IMG/VR virus record: IMGVR_UViG_3300050343_000065
Coordinates: 1-35,917 of that record
Length of the DNA: 35,917 nt
DNA from: a virus
Strand: one strand, 5' to 3'
The position numbers and the translations under genes were made by a program. The notes below the pieces were generated by a model. That model worked only from the letters and a program-made list of their open reading frames with translations, was not told where the DNA came from and searched no databases. Numbering within the stretch: position 1 is the first letter of the stretch; each line of letters begins with the position of its first letter. Shown here in pieces: positions 32,876 to 35,917 of the stretch.

Positions 32876-34854
32876 ATGGCAGTATTACCATCACCTAGCA
32901 ACACAGCACAACCACAAGCACAAGGCTTTGAAGCTAACTTAGATGATTTATTCTTACGATTTGCTGTAGGTCCTGGTAGGCAGATGAACATAAACACTGC
33001 TCCACTACAGGCACAAGCTATACAAACATCAGAAACACCAGAGGATTTCCAACAGGAGTTTGGTCAAATTTATTCAAGAACAAACTTTACTGGTGGTGAA
33101 GGCTTAGATAAAGCACATAGAAGAGAAGGTACACCTAATGATTTCTCTAGGTTTTGGGATAGCAAAGGTATTGATGTCTTTCACGCAGAACAAGATAACT
33201 CATACAGTGTTAGATTACTGAAAGATGTAGAACAAAAGACTTTAACTTTATCATCAGAGAATAACTACTTAGCACAAACGACTAATGGTTATATGTATAT
33301 CACAGATGGTACAAGCATATATCAATCTATTAATGAAGGTGTTACCTGGACTGCTATGACAAGTACTGGTGTTAGCTATGCAATACAAGGTATAGTCGCA
33401 TTCGGTAATGATTTATTTATTGTTACAGGAGATGGTGGAACAAACAAACAACTTATATCTTATGATTTATCTGCTACAACATTCACTACAGAAAACTTAG
33501 GTTCAGTATTTACTGGTGCATTTACAGGTATCTGGTTTGCAAAAGGAACTTTATTTGTTAGTGGTAAGTCCACAACAGCAGAGTTTTTATGGCAATCAAG
33601 TCCATTCACAGCAAACTTTTCTGGTGACTTTGAAACAACAGATGCTTTAGTTACAACAGAACCAACACATCAATTCACAAGTGTTACTGATGCAGGTGCA
33701 GTAGTTCTTGCAGGTAATACAGATAGTAATGTCTATTCTTTAAAGATTGATGGTGGTACCTGGAGTCTTAAAGGTCAGACACAATTAGCTTTTGAAGAGA
33801 TACATTCACTTGCATCAACAGAAGGTATTGTTTATATCGGTACAAAAGGTTATCAATCTAATACAGGTAGATTCTATACAGCAGAGTTAACTGTTGCAGA
33901 TAACTTGTATGTCTTAGCTAACAGACAGTTAATAAAAGAATGGGATAATGGTGTTGACCAAAGTCCACATAGTATGTTTGTTACTAGAGATAGTGTCTAT
34001 ATGGGCATACACGAATCAGCAACTGAAACAAACTTGTGGAGATATTACTTACCTACTGCTGGTATAGCTAGAGATTTAAGTGTCACACATAGCTCTGATG
34101 CTAATGCAAAAGTTACAGGTATTACACAGACTGGTACAACTGGAGGTAAATTTATCATACTTATCAGTGGTGTTGGTGTGTATAAACAGACAGATACTTT
34201 TGTCAGTACAGGTTATATTATCTCTGCTTTAGCTGACTTCTATACATCTGAAAAGAAACAATGGGTAGGAGCAAAGCTAAATACAAATGGTGTTAGTTCA
34301 GGAACTATAGCATTAGCAACAACAACTATTCCTAATGACATAAACAACTCTGCATCTAGTACTTGGACACCACAAATATCTGTTGCCTCTGGTACAGGTG
34401 GAGAAGAAGAAGTTTTAGAGTTAGTACAAGGTAGATGGATGTCTGCAAAACTTACTATAACTACAAGTGATACATCACAATCACCAGAGTTATTATCGTT
34501 TGCTGTTAGAGGTTTCCAGTTAGTCAATGACTTGGTTGTAGATATGCCAATAAATATATCTGACCAAGTAGAAAGACCATTTAGGAAAGCACTAAGAGTA
34601 ATGGTCAAGGGGATTTAATCTATCAGGCACTAAGAAATAAAGAAGGACAGAATGTCCAATTAGAGATATTCAGACCAGATACTTTATTACGAGGTATAAT
34701 AGAAAATGTTAGTAGTCCTATTGAAGAAATTTCTCCAAGAGGGTCTGTAACACAATATTGTCTAGTAAGATTTAGAGGTAGTAAGGTTATTGCAACTTCA
34801 GCCAGTGGTGAAGGATTAGCCATAGGATTACTAGGTGTAGAGAGATTAGGATAG
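32876..34854 (+). CDS. Large beta-rich tail protein (~659 aa, one indel)
   Basis: Beta-propeller-like repeats (YMYITDGTSIYQSINEGVTW; LFIVTGDGGTNKQLISYDL; IVYIGTKGYQSNTGRFY) suggest a tail nozzle, hub or spike. The frame ends at 34618 beside a four-G run; with one extra G it reads Val-Lys-Gly-Asp-Leu-Ile-Tyr-Gln-Ala-Leu and stays open to TAG 34852-34854. Directly followed by the tail fibre gene. Family not identified. Confidence 0.6.
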
Positions 34855-34855
34855 A

Positions 34856-35917
34856 ATGACAGCACAAGAAACAAAGCTATTTAACGCTTTTGAAACAACC
34901 TTAACAGCAACTATGGGTTCATCAGATACAACCTTTACTGTTAATGCTGTAGTTGATAGTTACCCTACAACTCTTGCTGCACCTTTCTACATAGTTATAA
35001 ACCCTGATAGTGCAACGAACAGAGAAGTAGTATTAGTTACTGCTGTCAACACAGGTACAAAACAATTAACAACCTCTGTACCAAATAGGTATTTACCAGG
35101 TTCAGCAGCTAGTTCAGGATTATCACATTCATCTGGAACTGTTGTACGAATGGCTCCTTTACAACAACACATAGAGGACATTAACGACAGAGTAGATGCA
35201 AACTTTAACGAAGCTGGTACACAGATAGTTGCAGGTAATGCAGTCAAAGATGAGGACAATATGTCATCTGATTCTGCTACACATTTAGCAACACAACAAT
35301 CTATCAAAGCGTATGTAGATACACAGTTAGGTGCAAGTGACTTAGACCTTATCTGCAGATACTGGTACAAAATAGCTATAGATTTAGATACAGAACATTA
35401 GATTTAGAAGGTGGTACTGGTATAGACACAGCAACTGGTACTAACAAAATAACTTTTGGAATAGATAGTACAGTAGCAACTCTTACAGGTTCACAAACTT
35501 TAACAAACAAAACTATAAACAGTGCAAGTAATACTCTTACAGTTAATTTATCACAAGCTACTTTAACAGGTACTTTTGCACAATTTAACACAGCAGTATC
35601 TGATGCAACATTAGTAGATTTAGATGACACACAAACTCTTACTAACAAAACAATAAACTTTGAAAACAACACAGCAATAGTTGTGTATGCAGTCACAGAA
35701 TCAGGTGGTAACTTTTTAATTGATGGAGAAGCAAATGCAACAATATCATTTAGACCTGGTGTTGTACATAGATTTGATGTATCTGATAGTTCAGTAGCTT
35801 CACATCCATTTGTATTATCAGAAACAAGCGAAGGTACAGCTTATACAACTGGTAGAACTGCTAGTGGTTCACAAGGTAGTGCTAATGCTTATATTCAATT
35901 TACTGTAAATGCTGATA
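34856..35917 (+). CDS. Tail fibre, N-terminal part (continues at base 1)
   Basis: Long fibre-like structural protein, likely host-contacting. It starts at ATG 34856, two bases after the preceding tail-gene stop, and runs off the window end in frame into bases 1-1233, about 764 codons in total. The N-terminal ~130 residues look like a virion-attachment module, including an H-IEDINDRVDANF segment. Then come 'TLTNKTI' repeats at about 35495-35520 and 35637-35655, typical of marine phage fibres. Near 35690-35917 lies a cupredoxin-like beta domain with His codons at 35767 and 35803. The frame is disturbed at 35350-35395: Asp-Leu-Asp, Leu-Ser-Ala-Asp-Thr-Gly-Thr, Ile-Asp-Leu-Asp-Thr-Glu and Thr-Leu-Asp-Leu-Glu lie in alternating frames, which needs at least three indels; one fits a shortened AAA run. 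Family role is inferred; the frame and junction are seen directly. Confidence 0.85.

Overview
The window reads as one complete, circularly permuted genome of a small AT-rich (about one third G+C by eye) marine tailed phage. The last bases join the first bases in frame inside a tail-fibre gene, across a Tyr-Tyr-Cys-Ser-Ser-His-Ser-Gly-Met motif, so the window edges are an arbitrary cut in a circle of about 35.9 kb. Absence of a recognisable tape-measure gene or sheath, together with large post-portal 'internal' proteins, favours a short-tailed (podovirus-like) virion. Several small early proteins (a Cys-rich ~79-aa protein ending in an ISG-like His-Pro-Glu-Cys-Phe segment, a CVHKGC zinc-finger protein, MNRA-type basic peptides, an r1t-like holin) resemble families common in actinobacterial phages. 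With the low G+C this makes a marine actinobacterium a reasonable but unproven host.

Layout. (1) 15816-35917 and 1-1233, rightward: three small basic proteins, large terminase with an N-terminal zinc finger and HTH, portal, two small proteins, a ~1569-aa virion protein, further internal proteins including a peptidoglycan-binding-like and a transglycosylase-like protein, scaffold, major capsid protein, head-tail or tail proteins, and a long tail fibre crossing the junction. (2) 1233-5138: a tandem set of tail-tip proteins that share an N-terminal attachment module, three of them followed or apparently followed by glycine-rich adhesin domains. Most are broken by indels. (3) 5168-7102: lysis cassette with small membrane and coiled-coil proteins, a 17-aa four-Cys peptide, a DUF5675-like endolysin candidate and an r1t-like holin. 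(4) 7153-8310: calcineurin-like phosphoesterase. (5) 8307-15024, leftward: early genes, mostly tiny and translationally coupled, with a SET-domain protein, a PD-(D/E)XK-like protein, a Rad52-like annealing protein with a zinc ribbon, an HTH protein and a SprT-like metalloprotease. (6) 14376-15815: gene-poor control region with repeats, strong RNA hairpins and a 36-codon ORF followed by a rho-independent terminator.

No DNA polymerase, helicase, primase, RNA polymerase, integrase or repressor is recognisable, so replication must lean on the host; recombination functions are the only DNA-metabolism genes seen. Many frames are broken by one-base changes, often in homopolymers, including in genes that should be essential. 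I treat these mainly as sequence errors and annotate the inferred intact genes.

The most unusual signal is non-coding: the palindrome GTTTAAAC (16 copies found by eye) recurs in the loops of unrelated stems just downstream of stop codons on both strands. Two copies exactly 200 bp apart flank a candidate structured RNA at 12089-12194.
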